Part shown: positions 1 through 7,082 of the stretch, one piece after another | How positions within the stretch are numbered: position 1 is the stretch's first letter | Layout: the number at the start of each line of letters is the position of its first letter | Assembly (NCBI RefSeq): GCF_003626645.1 | Contig: NZ_RBAM01000018.1 | Span: 1 to 64,000, forward strand | From: Streptomyces klenkii | GTDB taxonomy: Bacteria; Actinomycetota; Actinomycetes; Streptomycetales; Streptomycetaceae | Direction of reading: 5' to 3' | Length of the DNA stretch: 64,000 bases | Notes under the pieces: model-generated | Told to the model about the DNA's origin: nothing | The model's input: only the letters and a program-made list of their open reading frames with translations | Database searches by the model: none | Position numbers and translations under genes: made by a program

Positions 1-135
1 GACATGCAACGCGTCACGGTCCGGATCCGCGTAGACCGCCACACTGGCAATCCCGGCATCCCGGCACGCGCGAGCAACGCGGACAGCGATTTCGCCACGG
101 TTGGCGATGAGCACCTTGCGCACGATGAAGTTCAC
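1..135 (-). CDS. Acyl-CoA carboxylase biotin-carboxylase subunit, N-terminus only (cut by window edge)
   Basis: Only the first 45 codons lie in the window. They read VNFIVRKVLIANRGEIAV and continue as a Rossmann-type start; the VLIANRGEIAVRV block is the signature N-terminus of biotin carboxylases (AccC/AccA-alpha type). Family role: ATP-dependent carboxylation of biotin, supplying malonyl- or methylmalonyl-CoA. The GTG start overlaps the TGA of the upstream acyltransferase gene (GTGA, positions 132-135), so the two are translationally coupled. Because its partner is a polyketide-type acyltransferase, I infer it supplies extender units to a biosynthetic pathway (compare JadJ in the jadomycin cluster) rather than serving housekeeping lipid synthesis. 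The rest lies off the left edge. Confidence 0.88.
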   Translation of the reverse strand, partial: MNFIVRKVLIANRGEIAVRVARACRDAGIASVAVYADPDRDALHV

Positions 136-1640
136 TTCTCCAGAGGGGCCGGAGCGGCCGGAGGGGCCGAAGCGGCCGGAGTGGTTTCGGCAGGGACGAG
201 GTCGGCGGGCAGCTCCGCGGGCCGTACGGAGGTGCCGGCGAAGCAGCCGCTCCACGCGACGTGGGCACCGCGGACGTACGCCTGGGCGAGCGAGGCCAGC
301 AGCGTGGGCGCCTCGGGCCGGGCGCGCCGCACGGTGGGCAGCAGGGCCGCCGGGCGGCCGGGCGTCAGGCAGGTCTTGCCCATGCTGGTGAGGATGGCGT
401 CGGGGCCGACCTCCAGGTAGGTGGTGGTGCCCCGGGCCTCCAGGGTGGCCATGGCGTCGGCGAAGCGGACGGTCGCCCGGATGTGGTCCACCCAGTAGCC
501 CGGCGTGCACATCTCGCCGGGCGAGACGGGCAGGCCGGTGACGGTGGAGACCAGCGGGATGCGCGGGCTGTGGAAGGTGATGCCCTCGATCGCGGCGCGG
601 AAGTCGTCGAGGACGGGTTCCATCAGCGGCGAGTGGAAGGCGTGGCTGACGGGCAGGCCGCGGGTCTTGCGGCCGGCGGCGGCCAGCTCGTCGGCGATCT
701 CCCGTACGGTCTCCTCGGCGCCCGCCAGGACCACGGACGTGGGGCCGTTGACGGCGGCGATGCCGGCGGTGGCGGTGCGGCCCTCCAGGTGGGGCGCGAC
801 GTCGGCGGCGGAGGCGAGGGCGGCGGTCATCACGCCCCCGGCCGGCAGGGCCTGCATCAGCCGGCCGCGTACGGCCACGAGGCGCGCGGCGTCCTCCAGC
901 GACAGCACCCCGGCAGCGTGGGCGGCGGCGATCTCGCCGATGGAGTGCCCGGCCAGGACGTCGGGGCGCACGCCCCAGCTCTCCAGCAGCCAGTACAGGG
1001 CCACTTCGACGGCGAACGTCGCGGGCTGCGTGTACTCGGTGCGGCTCAGGAGCTCCGCGTCACCGCTGTCGATCACCTCGCGCAAGGGGCGCGGCAGGTG
1101 CGGGTCGAGGACGTGGCAGACCTCGTCGAAGGCCTCGGCGAAGACCGGGAACGCGGCGCGCAGCTCGGCGCCCATGCGGGGGCGCTGGGCGCCCTGTCCG
1201 GTGAAGAGGAAGGCGAGGGCGCCGTCCTGGGCCGTGCCGGTCGCGAGGCCGGGGGCGGCGGTGCCGGCGGCGAGGGCGTCCAGGCCGCTCAGGGCGTCGT
1301 CGCGGCCGCCGGCGAGGAGGACCGCGCGGTGGGGGCCGTCGGTGCCGCGGCCGGCCAGGGCGAGGGCCACGGAGGCCGCGTCCGGGGTGCCGGGGGCGTC
1401 CGCCGCGTCAGCGCCGGCGGTGCCCGCGAGGAGGTCGCGCAGCGCCGCGGCGCGGGCGCGCAGGCCCTCTTCGGTGCCGGCGGAGAGGACCCAGGGCAGC
1501 GGGGCGGGTGCTGCTTCGGGAGGTACGGGGCGCTCCAGTGTGGTGGCGCCTGCGGGTGCGTGGTCCATGGAGGCCTGCCTCGCGGTGTCGTCGGAAAATT
1601 CCAGGTCATCGGCCGGGGGTGAGCCCGCGGTACGCGTCAT
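132..1640 (-). CDS. Discrete malonyl-type acyltransferase derived from a modular PKS
   Basis: About 502 aa. After a non-conserved 45-residue head comes a KS-AT-linker-like segment (LPWVLSAGTEEGLRARAAAL), then a complete AT domain with FTGQGAQ (about residues 147-152), the nucleophile motif GHSIGE (Ser near 233) and SHAFH (332-336). HAFH is the malonyl-CoA signature of type I PKS ATs. The C-terminus keeps the post-AT linker style (AYVRGAHVAWSGCFAGT). It therefore looks like an AT cut out of a modular PKS rather than a short FabD. Predicted role: transfer of malonyl from CoA to an ACP. Start ATG 1640 is chosen over a GTG-rich upstream extension; ATG 1568 is an alternative. The product is coupled to the carboxylase downstream, which makes the same substrate. 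Confidence 0.82.
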   Translation of the reverse strand: MTRTAGSPPADDLEFSDDTARQASMDHAPAGATTLERPVPPEAAPAPLPWVLSAGTEEGLRARAAALRDLLAGTAGADAADAPGTPDAASVALALAGRGTDGPHRAVLLAGGRDDALSGLDALAAGTAAPGLATGTAQDGALAFLFTGQGAQRPRMGAELRAAFPVFAEAFDEVCHVLDPHLPRPLREVIDSGDAELLSRTEYTQPATFAVEVALYWLLESWGVRPDVLAGHSIGEIAAAHAAGVLSLEDAARLVAVRGRLMQALPAGGVMTAALASAADVAPHLEGRTATAGIAAVNGPTSVVLAGAEETVREIADELAAAGRKTRGLPVSHAFHSPLMEPVLDDFRAAIEGITFHSPRIPLVSTVTGLPVSPGEMCTPGYWVDHIRATVRFADAMATLEARGTTTYLEVGPDAILTSMGKTCLTPGRPAALLPTVRRARPEAPTLLASLAQAYVRGAHVAWSGCFAGTSVRPAELPADLVPAETTPAASAPPAAPAPLEK

Positions 1641-1907
1641 GGCAGCGTGCGGGCGAACGGCAGGGGCGCCGCGGGCACCGTGGTCGCCACGGCCGGCGTG
1701 CAAAGCGCCGGGGCCGCGGGACGCACAGCGGTGCGCGGGGCGGAACAGGGTGGCCGGAAGGCGGGGCGGGCAGGAAATCCTCGCGCGATTCGCGTGCTGC
1801 GCGTGATGTCCCGTTCCCCTTCGCTGCGGCTTCGTTGCCGTGCGAAAAGCATCTGGAATTGGTGACTATCCGTCAAGGTATCCCCCATCAGACCTTGGTG
1901 AACTGTG
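1641..1907. other. Gap between response regulator and acyltransferase genes
   Basis: 267 bases without a gene, presumed to carry the promoter of the acyltransferase-carboxylase operon on the minus strand. An inverted repeat CAAGGT-N12-ACCTTG lies at 1874-1897, just after the response-regulator stop; it could be a weak terminator or a regulator site. On the minus strand TTGACG (in the right part of the same repeat) is a plausible -35 element. No 22-bp ARE was found here. Confidence 0.35.
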
Positions 1908-2828
1908 TCAGGCGATCGTCAGAGCCGTGCCGAGCTGCGCCTCCCGGGAGTTTTCCGGGGAATGCCGCTCAGCATTCCCGAGGTGCCCGAAGCGGAATCC
2001 GACGCCGCGGACGGTGATGATCCAGCCGGCGGAGCCGAGCTTGCCGCGCAGGCTGCTGACGTGGGTGTCGATGGTGCGCCCGGGCCGGGACCAGTTGTCG
2101 TCCCACACCTGCGTCATGAGCTCTTTGCGGGAAATCACCTTCTCCGGCTGCGAGGCGAGGAGACGGAGGAGGTCGAATTCCTTGCGGGTGACCTCGACCC
2201 GGCGCCCGCCGAGGCGGATCTCGCGCGTTCCCGCGTCGATGGTGAGCGGGCCGGCGGTGATGACCTGGGCGACGGAGCGGTCGCGGCCCCGGGGGCGCGC
2301 GCGGCGCATGACGGCTTCCATGCGGGCCATGAGCTCGCGAAAGCCGTACGGCTTGACGACGTAGTCGTCGGCGCCGGCTTGCAGGCCCAGGACCCGGTCG
2401 AGCTCGCTGGCGCGGGCGGTGACGGCGATGACGGGGATGTCGCTGGCGGCTCTGATGGCGCGGCAGATCTCCAGGCCGTCGAGGTCCGGCAGTTCGAGGT
2501 CGAGGAGGACGAGGTCCGCGTCGCCGTAGGCCTCCAGGGCCTTGCTCCCGGTGCCGGCGACGGAGGTGTCGTACCCGTGCCGGCGCAGGCCCTGGACCAG
2601 GGTCTCGGCGGCGCGGGAGTCGCTCTCGACCACCAGGACGCGCAGGGTGTCCTCCGCCCGGAGGCCTTCGGTCCGGCCGTTGCCGTTCCGGCCGCCCTGG
2701 GCGCTCTGGGCGACCGGGCCGGAGAGGCCGGACGGGCCGGAGACGGAGCGGGGCCGGGGGATGCGCGGTGGTGCCGCTGTCCGGCGTATGTGGGGGTCGA
2801 GAGAGCTGGTGGTGGCTTGCTGGTTCAT
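1908..2828 (-). CDS. OmpR-family response regulator, JadR1-like cluster activator candidate
   Basis: About 306 aa: a roughly 65-residue low-complexity head, a receiver domain (from LRVLVVESDS), then an OmpR/PhoB winged-helix DNA-binding domain (VTRKEFDLLRLLAS through VRGVGFRFG). The phospho-acceptor Asp (VLLDLELPDLDG), switch Thr (IAVTAR) and Lys (VVKPYG) are present, but the acidic pair normally ED/DD near the N-terminus is ES, so phosphorylation may be altered as in the JadR1 class. ATG 2828 follows GGAG at good spacing. No kinase is directly adjacent. Its promoter carries an ARE between -35 and -10 (2887-2916), so a GBL-receptor-type repressor very probably controls it. Position next to acyltransferase and carboxylase genes suggests a pathway-specific activator. 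Confidence 0.88.
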   Translation of the reverse strand: MNQQATTSSLDPHIRRTAAPPRIPRPRSVSGPSGLSGPVAQSAQGGRNGNGRTEGLRAEDTLRVLVVESDSRAAETLVQGLRRHGYDTSVAGTGSKALEAYGDADLVLLDLELPDLDGLEICRAIRAASDIPVIAVTARASELDRVLGLQAGADDYVVKPYGFRELMARMEAVMRRARPRGRDRSVAQVITAGPLTIDAGTREIRLGGRRVEVTRKEFDLLRLLASQPEKVISRKELMTQVWDDNWSRPGRTIDTHVSSLRGKLGSAGWIITVRGVGFRFGHLGNAERHSPENSREAQLGTALTIA

Positions 2829-2886
2829 CCGGCTGCTCCTGCACTTTCGCGCGGCGCTGGGGCCGCTGGGCCGACCATTCAACGCG

Positions 2887-2916
2887 AGATTACAAACCGG
2901 ACTGCTGGTTTGTCAA
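2887..2916 (-). promoter_or_regulatory. Response-regulator promoter with embedded ARE operator
   Basis: Minus-strand TTGACA (2911-2916) and TAATCT (2887-2892) are separated by 18 bases. Across the spacer and both boxes lies the perfect inverted repeat ACAAACC-N8-GGTTTGT (2892-2913), 22 bp, which matches the architecture of autoregulatory elements bound by ArpA/ScbR-type receptors. It lies about 60 bp upstream of the response-regulator ATG. Binding there would block RNA polymerase directly. Confidence 0.75.
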
Positions 2917-3092
2917 AGGTCTTGACCTTTGCGAGGGGCGACACCCGGCCACGCGCGGCGGACGTCCTGATTCCACATCAGACACCCCCTCAACAGGCGC
3001 TTCCATGGGGGATCGGGGCCTTCGGCAGGCCATTCGCAGGGCGGGGAGCCGCGTCGGCACACATGGCAAACAGGAGGAGAATCCGGTTAATT

Positions 3093-3109
3093 ACCCTGAG
3101 AAACAGGGT
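3093..3109. promoter_or_regulatory. Palindrome ACCCTG-N5-CAGGGT upstream of the repressor gene
   Basis: A perfect 6-bp inverted repeat with a 5-base centre, in the AT-richer part of the 450-bp divergent region. It differs from the ARE sites. It might be a second operator or part of a hairpin; no function can be assigned. Confidence 0.3.
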
Positions 3110-3145
3110 CATATCTCATTCATTCGGACAGTTGGCCGCTAGAAA

Positions 3146-3167
3146 TAAAACCAGTTAGTTGGTTTCA
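3146..3167. promoter_or_regulatory. Degenerate ARE-like site in front of the pseudo-receptor gene
   Basis: AAACC-N8-GGTTT with the same 8-base centre and 22-bp frame as the 2892-2913 site, but with imperfect outer bases. It lies about 110 bp upstream of the TetR-type gene at 3277, a plausible place for autoregulation. Confidence 0.5.
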
Positions 3168-3276
3168 TGGCTCCCATGACGTTGCCCCCCCTCCCCCTTC
3201 GCACGTTCGCGCAGCTCAGCGCGGCTGCACGCGACTTCACCCGCACCACCGGAACGCACTGCTCCAAGGGCCGGCC

Positions 3277-3966
3277 ATGACCAAGCAGGAACGGGCCATG
3301 AACACCCGTCACGCCCTGATCCGCTCCGCGGCCCAGGCGTTCGACCAGCACGGCTACACCCTGGCCAAGCTCGCCGGCATCAGCGCCGGCGCCGGCGTGA
3401 GCACGGGCGCGCTGCACTTCCACTTCGACACCAAGGCGGCCATGGCCGCGGCGGTGGAGACGGAAGCCGCCCGCATCCTGCACGCCGTCGCCCGCCGCGT
3501 CCAGCGCCGCAGCCCCTGCGCCCTGCAAGCCCTGGTCGACACCTCGCACGCGTTCGCCCAGCAGCTGTGCTGGGACGTCGTCGTCCGGGCCGGCTTCCAC
3601 CTCAACTCCCGCACCTCGCACGCCTCCGAGACCGACATGCTGCGGGAGTGGCTGGAGTGTGTGCGACGGTACCTGACGCGGGCCGCGAGGGAAGGATCGA
3701 TCCTCGCGGACGCCTCGGTCGAGGACATGACGGCGACGATCATCGGGGCGACGATCGGCTTCGAAGGGCTCGCCCGGCGCGACCGCGAGTGGCTCTCCCG
3801 GGCCACGCTGGCCAGCCTGTGGCGCGCGCTGCTGCCCCGGCTGGCCACGCCGGAGGCCCTGGCGCGCCTGGAGCCGGCCGGCATGGAGTGCGCGCTCAGC
3901 GCGGCCGGGGCGCTGCCGGAAGGACCGGTGGGAGGGCTGACAGGAGGGCTGACGGGAGGTCACTGA
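3277..3966 (+). CDS. TetR-family pseudo-gamma-butyrolactone receptor (JadR2/ScbR2-like)
   Basis: 229 aa. It opens with MTKQERAMNTR, the hallmark start of ArpA/ScbR-type proteins, followed by the HTH around GISAGAGVSTGALHFHF. The SAGAGVS-GALHFHF variant instead of ARAGVTKGALYFHF, and the divergent ligand half, place it with pseudo-receptors (JadR2, ScbR2 class), which bind antibiotics or no GBL at all. It is divergent from the response regulator and has an ARE-like site in its own promoter, so it is the likely repressor of both. AAGGG precedes ATG 3277. The last 20 residues are a Gly/Leu repeat tail (VGGLTGGLTGGH). The histidine kinase gene follows. Confidence 0.87.
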   Translation: MTKQERAMNTRHALIRSAAQAFDQHGYTLAKLAGISAGAGVSTGALHFHFDTKAAMAAAVETEAARILHAVARRVQRRSPCALQALVDTSHAFAQQLCWDVVVRAGFHLNSRTSHASETDMLREWLECVRRYLTRAAREGSILADASVEDMTATIIGATIGFEGLARRDREWLSRATLASLWRALLPRLATPEALARLEPAGMECALSAAGALPEGPVGGLTGGLTGGH

Positions 3967-4126
3967 CGCATCGCGTGGCTCAAAATCGACGCACCGTCCC
4001 GACCGAATACCGAGGATCCGGTCTCCTTCGGTCTTCTACGCGCCGCAAGTCCGTCATATCGGTCCGGTGGGTGCGGCAGGTTCATCACATCTCCCCCACG
4101 AATCACTCATCGCCTTCACGAGACTG

Positions 4127-4156
4127 TTGACAAACAGGATGACCGGTTTGTTAACG
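4127..4156 (+). promoter_or_regulatory. Histidine-kinase promoter with embedded ARE operator
   Basis: TTGACA at 4127-4132 is followed, after 18 bases, by a weak TTAACG -10. The 22-bp window 4130-4151 is an ARE: ACAAAC, a central region, then CGGTTTGT. The geometry (ARE overlapping -35 and filling the spacer) is the same as in the response-regulator promoter, which implies shared control by a GBL-type repressor. Confidence 0.68.
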
Positions 4157-4192
4157 TTCAAGCGCCGGATCGACGCACACGTGGGGGGACAT

Positions 4193-5383
4193 GTGGGAAT
4201 CGCGGACGTCTCAGGGGGACATGGCGGCCGGTCGGGGTTCGCCCTGCTGGAGGCCGTCGTAGGGAACGGCTTCACGTCGGCCTTGCAGGAGGGGCTGGGC
4301 CGTTCGGCCGTCTCGTCCCTCGGTGCGCCCCGGGCGCAGGGGGCGCACGGGGCGCGGCAGTCCGCATCAGGACAGCCGGGGCAGGTAGTGGTGCCCATGG
4401 TGCCCGCGCAGCGACGCCCGGCGCCCGGGGGGAGCGCTCTCGGCGTCGATACGGGCGCGGTGATGCGCCGCTACGAGGCGGCGCTGCCGGAGGTCCTGGA
4501 GGAGCTCGGGTGCGACGCGCCCACGCTGCGCTCCTCCCTCGCCCTGCACGCGCGGTGCGTGCTGGCAGCGGCGGAATCCGCCGCCGAGCGGGGCAACTCG
4601 GCGCCCGCGTCCGCCTGGCGGGCCCCGGCGGCGCTGCGCGCGGACACCCGGATCCCGGAAGCGGCCGCGGGCCTGCTGCTGGAGTGCGCGCTCCAGGAGG
4701 TGCTGGCGTCCGGTGACCCGCGGGGGGCGGGGACCGCGCGCCGTGCGGCACGGGTGGTGCGGCTGCTCGGCGGCAGCGCCGCCACGGGGCAGGGCGACGA
4801 GGTCTGGCGGGAACGCCGGCGGCTGGCACGGGAGATCCACGACCAGCTCGGCACCTCGCTCACCCTGGCCCTGCACCACCTGGAGTCCCCCGGCACCGGC
4901 GAGGCGCGGGCCGCCGGGGATCTCGTACGCGAGGCGCTCGGGCGGTCGCGGGAGCTGGTCGGCGAGCTGCGCCTGGCGGCCGAACTGCCGCCGCTGGCAC
5001 GGGCCGTCGAGGAGTTCGCCGCGCAGGCCACGCCCGGGACGCCGGTGTCCGTGGCCGCCACGGGGGACGAGTCGCTGCTGTCGGACGCCTCCCGGCGCGA
5101 GCTGTTCTGGTCCCTGCGCGAGTGCCTGGCCAACAGCTTCGTGCACGCTCCGGGCGCGGCGGTGGAGGTGACGACGCGGGTGACGCGGCGCTGGGCCCAC
5201 GCCCGGGTGGAGGACGCCGGGCCCGGCTTCGACGCGGCGCGCGTCATGTGCGCACCGGCGGCCGGGGGGCTGCGGTGGGTGCGCGAGCGCATCGAGGACA
5301 TCGGCGGCCGGGTGACGCTGGAGAGCACGCCGGGAGAGGGGACCCGGGTGAGCATCCACGTACCGCTGCTGGCGCGCGGCTGA
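4193..5383 (+). CDS. Cytosolic NarL-type sensor histidine kinase
   Basis: About 396 aa from the GTG chosen here. The dimerisation/phosphoacceptor motif RRLAREIHDQLGTSLTLAL (His near residue 216) is HisKA_3, and a HATPase_c domain follows with N-box (RECLANSFVHAP), G1 (VEDAGPGFD) and G2-like (TPGEGTRVSI) motifs. No transmembrane helix or recognised sensor domain is visible; the first 170 residues are Ala/Gly-rich and of unknown function. Start is uncertain: an in-frame ATG at 4139 would lie inside the promoter/ARE, so GTG 4193 behind a G-rich stretch is preferred. Kinases of this class normally pair with NarL regulators, yet the only local regulator is OmpR-type. A kinase beside scbR-scbA in S. 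coelicolor (orfB) is comparable. Confidence 0.8.
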   Translation: MGIADVSGGHGGRSGFALLEAVVGNGFTSALQEGLGRSAVSSLGAPRAQGAHGARQSASGQPGQVVVPMVPAQRRPAPGGSALGVDTGAVMRRYEAALPEVLEELGCDAPTLRSSLALHARCVLAAAESAAERGNSAPASAWRAPAALRADTRIPEAAAGLLLECALQEVLASGDPRGAGTARRAARVVRLLGGSAATGQGDEVWRERRRLAREIHDQLGTSLTLALHHLESPGTGEARAAGDLVREALGRSRELVGELRLAAELPPLARAVEEFAAQATPGTPVSVAATGDESLLSDASRRELFWSLRECLANSFVHAPGAAVEVTTRVTRRWAHARVEDAGPGFDAARVMCAPAAGGLRWVRERIEDIGGRVTLESTPGEGTRVSIHVPLLARG

Positions 5384-5446
5384 GGGGGCCGGCGGCGCTC
5401 CGAGGCAAGGCCGGAAGCGAGGCGCTGAGGCTGTGGCGGCCGGCGC

Positions 5447-6121
5447 TCAAGCCGTGGCGGCTGCGGCTTCCTCTTGCCGGGCATGATGTTGCGCCTGGTG
5501 GAGCTTCCAGACGCGGGCCCCGCGGTCGGGAGAGGTGTCGAGGTTCCGCAGCGCGCCGGGGACGGCGATGCCGGGCAGGAAGGTGTCGTAGAGAAGGGCG
5601 ATCCGCTTCTCCAGGGCGCCGCTCTCGTCGTGGGCGGTGGCGAGGATCTCCACGCCGGTCCACGCGCCGACGAAGAGCGTGGCCGTCGCACCGGGGTCGA
5701 CGTGGGGCAGCACCTCGCCCTGCGCCTTGGCCTCGGCCAGCTGCCCCGCGATGAAGTCGATCCAGGCGGGCCACGAAGTGCCGAACAGGTCACGGGCCTT
5801 GCGGTCGGCGGAGAGCCGGACGGAGGCGCTCAGCAGGGGCTCGGCGGGCAGGCGGTGGGCGAGGACCATGCCCACGTCGACCCACTCCTGCAACCTCGAC
5901 TCCTGGGGCAGGATGCCCTCCAGGGTCAGCGCCTGGTCGAGGACCCCGCGGGCCAGCTCCTCCTTGGAGGCGAAGTGGAAGTACAGGGCGCCCTTGGTCA
6001 CGCCCGCGCGCGCGAGGATCTGCGCGATGGTCGTCGACTCGTAGCCGAACTCGTCGAAGACGGCGCCGGCCGCTTCCAGGATCAGACGGCGCGTGCGAAC
6101 CGCCCGCTCCTGCTTCGCCAC
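5447..6121 (-). CDS. Gamma-butyrolactone receptor, ArpA/ScbR family repressor
   Basis: 224 aa with the classic start MAKQERAVRTRRLILEAAG, HTH at IAQILARAGVTKGALYFHF, and the conserved ligand-pocket Trp region (LFVGAWTGVEILA). Family members bind ARE operators and release them on binding a diffusible GBL. GTG start at 6121 follows GGAGG with good spacing. A 28-bp palindrome lies 30-60 bp upstream, so it is almost certainly autoregulated. It is convergent with the kinase gene (63 bp between stops). Compared with the gene at 3277 this one has the canonical sequence throughout and is the likely true signal receptor. No AfsA-type butyrolactone synthase is present in the window. Confidence 0.93.
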   Translation of the reverse strand: MAKQERAVRTRRLILEAAGAVFDEFGYESTTIAQILARAGVTKGALYFHFASKEELARGVLDQALTLEGILPQESRLQEWVDVGMVLAHRLPAEPLLSASVRLSADRKARDLFGTSWPAWIDFIAGQLAEAKAQGEVLPHVDPGATATLFVGAWTGVEILATAHDESGALEKRIALLYDTFLPGIAVPGALRNLDTSPDRGARVWKLHQAQHHARQEEAAAATA

Positions 6122-6152
6122 GAGGAACCTCCGTGCTGGTGAACCCTGCCTA

Positions 6153-6180
6153 AAGATACGTACCGTACGGTACGGATCTT
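6153..6180. promoter_or_regulatory. 28-bp ARE palindrome in the GBL-receptor promoter
   Basis: AAGAT-N-CGTACCG, mirrored as CGGTACG-N-ATCTT, is a 28-bp palindrome broken only at one symmetric position pair. The centre is ACCGTACGGT. It lies immediately upstream of the receptor gene and downstream of the aldolase stop, the usual place for receptor autoregulation. Its half-site differs from the ACAAACC half-sites at 2892 and 4130, so the two receptors may favour different subsets. Confidence 0.75.
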
Positions 6181-6203
6181 ACATGGAGCTCCTCCATGAG
6201 GCG

Positions 6204-7082
6204 TCACAGCAGACCGACCGCCGTGTCCACAGCCCTTGCCACGTCCCCGTCCGCGGGGTAGAGGAGCGCCCGTCCCGCGACCAGCCCCTGGACCGTCGGC
6301 AGGCGCAGCGCCGACCGCCAGCGCTCGTACGCCGCGTCCTGGTCGCCGCCCACGTCGCCGCCCAGCAGCACCGCCGGCAGCGTCGACGTCTCCATCACCC
6401 GTGCCATGTCCGCGGGGTCGTCCGTCACCGGCACTTTCAGCCACGTGTACGCGGACGTCCCGCCCAGCCCGGAGGCGATGGCGATGGCCGTCGTGACGGC
6501 GTCGGCGCTGAGGTCGTTGACGACGCGGCCGCCGGCACGGCGGGACAGGAACGGTTCGACGAATACCGGCAGCCGCCGGGCGGCCATCTCGTCGACGGCG
6601 CGGGCGGCCGCGTGCAGGGTCCGGAGCGAGCCGGGGTCGGCGGGGTCGATGCGCAGGAGCAGCTTCCCGGCGTCGAAGCCGAGCGCGGCCAGGTCCTCCG
6701 CGCGCGGCCCGGTGAAGCGGTCGTCCAGCTCGAAGGCCGCGCCGGCGAGCCCGCCGCGGTTCATGGACCCGATGACGACCTTGTTCTCCAGCGCGCCGAG
6801 CAGCAGCAGGTCGTCCAGGATGTCGGCGGAGGCCAGCACGCCGTCGACGCCGGGCCGCGACAGCGCGAGGCAGAGCCGCTCCAGCAGGTCGGGCCGGGCG
6901 GCCATGGCGAACGGCCGGTCGCCGACGGCGAGGGCGCCGCGGGCGGGGTGATCCGCCGCGATGACCATCAGCCGCCCGCTCTCCCCGACCAGCGCCCGCC
7001 GGCCGCGGCGCGCGGCGGCCTCGGCGATGGCCTCGGGGTGCCGGCTGCGGATGCGGGGCAGATCCGCGATGCGCACACTCAC
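6204..7082 (-). CDS. DeoC/LacD-like (beta/alpha)8 aldolase of the Cgl0158 family
   Basis: 292 aa TIM-barrel protein. The segment TSAYTWLKVPV holds a candidate Schiff-base Lys, and ends of strands such as RLMVIAADHPARG resemble class I aldolases. Homologues (Cgl0158 family) accompany inositol catabolic genes in Corynebacterium and Streptomyces, where they probably cleave the phosphorylated IolC product. The GTG start at 7082 overlaps the iolC stop (GTGA), which shows coupling to the kinase. The longer reading frame upstream is out of phase with iolC and not coding. Substrate is inferred from context only. Confidence 0.78.
   Translation of the reverse strand: MSVRIADLPRIRSRHPEAIAEAAARRGRRALVGESGRLMVIAADHPARGALAVGDRPFAMAARPDLLERLCLALSRPGVDGVLASADILDDLLLLGALENKVVIGSMNRGGLAGAAFELDDRFTGPRAEDLAALGFDAGKLLLRIDPADPGSLRTLHAAARAVDEMAARRLPVFVEPFLSRRAGGRVVNDLSADAVTTAIAIASGLGGTSAYTWLKVPVTDDPADMARVMETSTLPAVLLGGDVGGDQDAAYERWRSALRLPTVQGLVAGRALLYPADGDVARAVDTAVGLL

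Noticed and set aside
3063..3158. 31-codon plus-strand frame MANRRRIRL with a TTA codon upstream of the pseudo-receptor gene
   Set aside because: It runs through the palindrome and the ARE-like site, has no family resemblance and only a coincidental G-rich stretch; more likely promoter sequence.
1905..3158. Plus-strand open frame of 417 codons over the response regulator
   Set aside because: Antisense to a motif-complete OmpR regulator; crosses its promoter and ARE.
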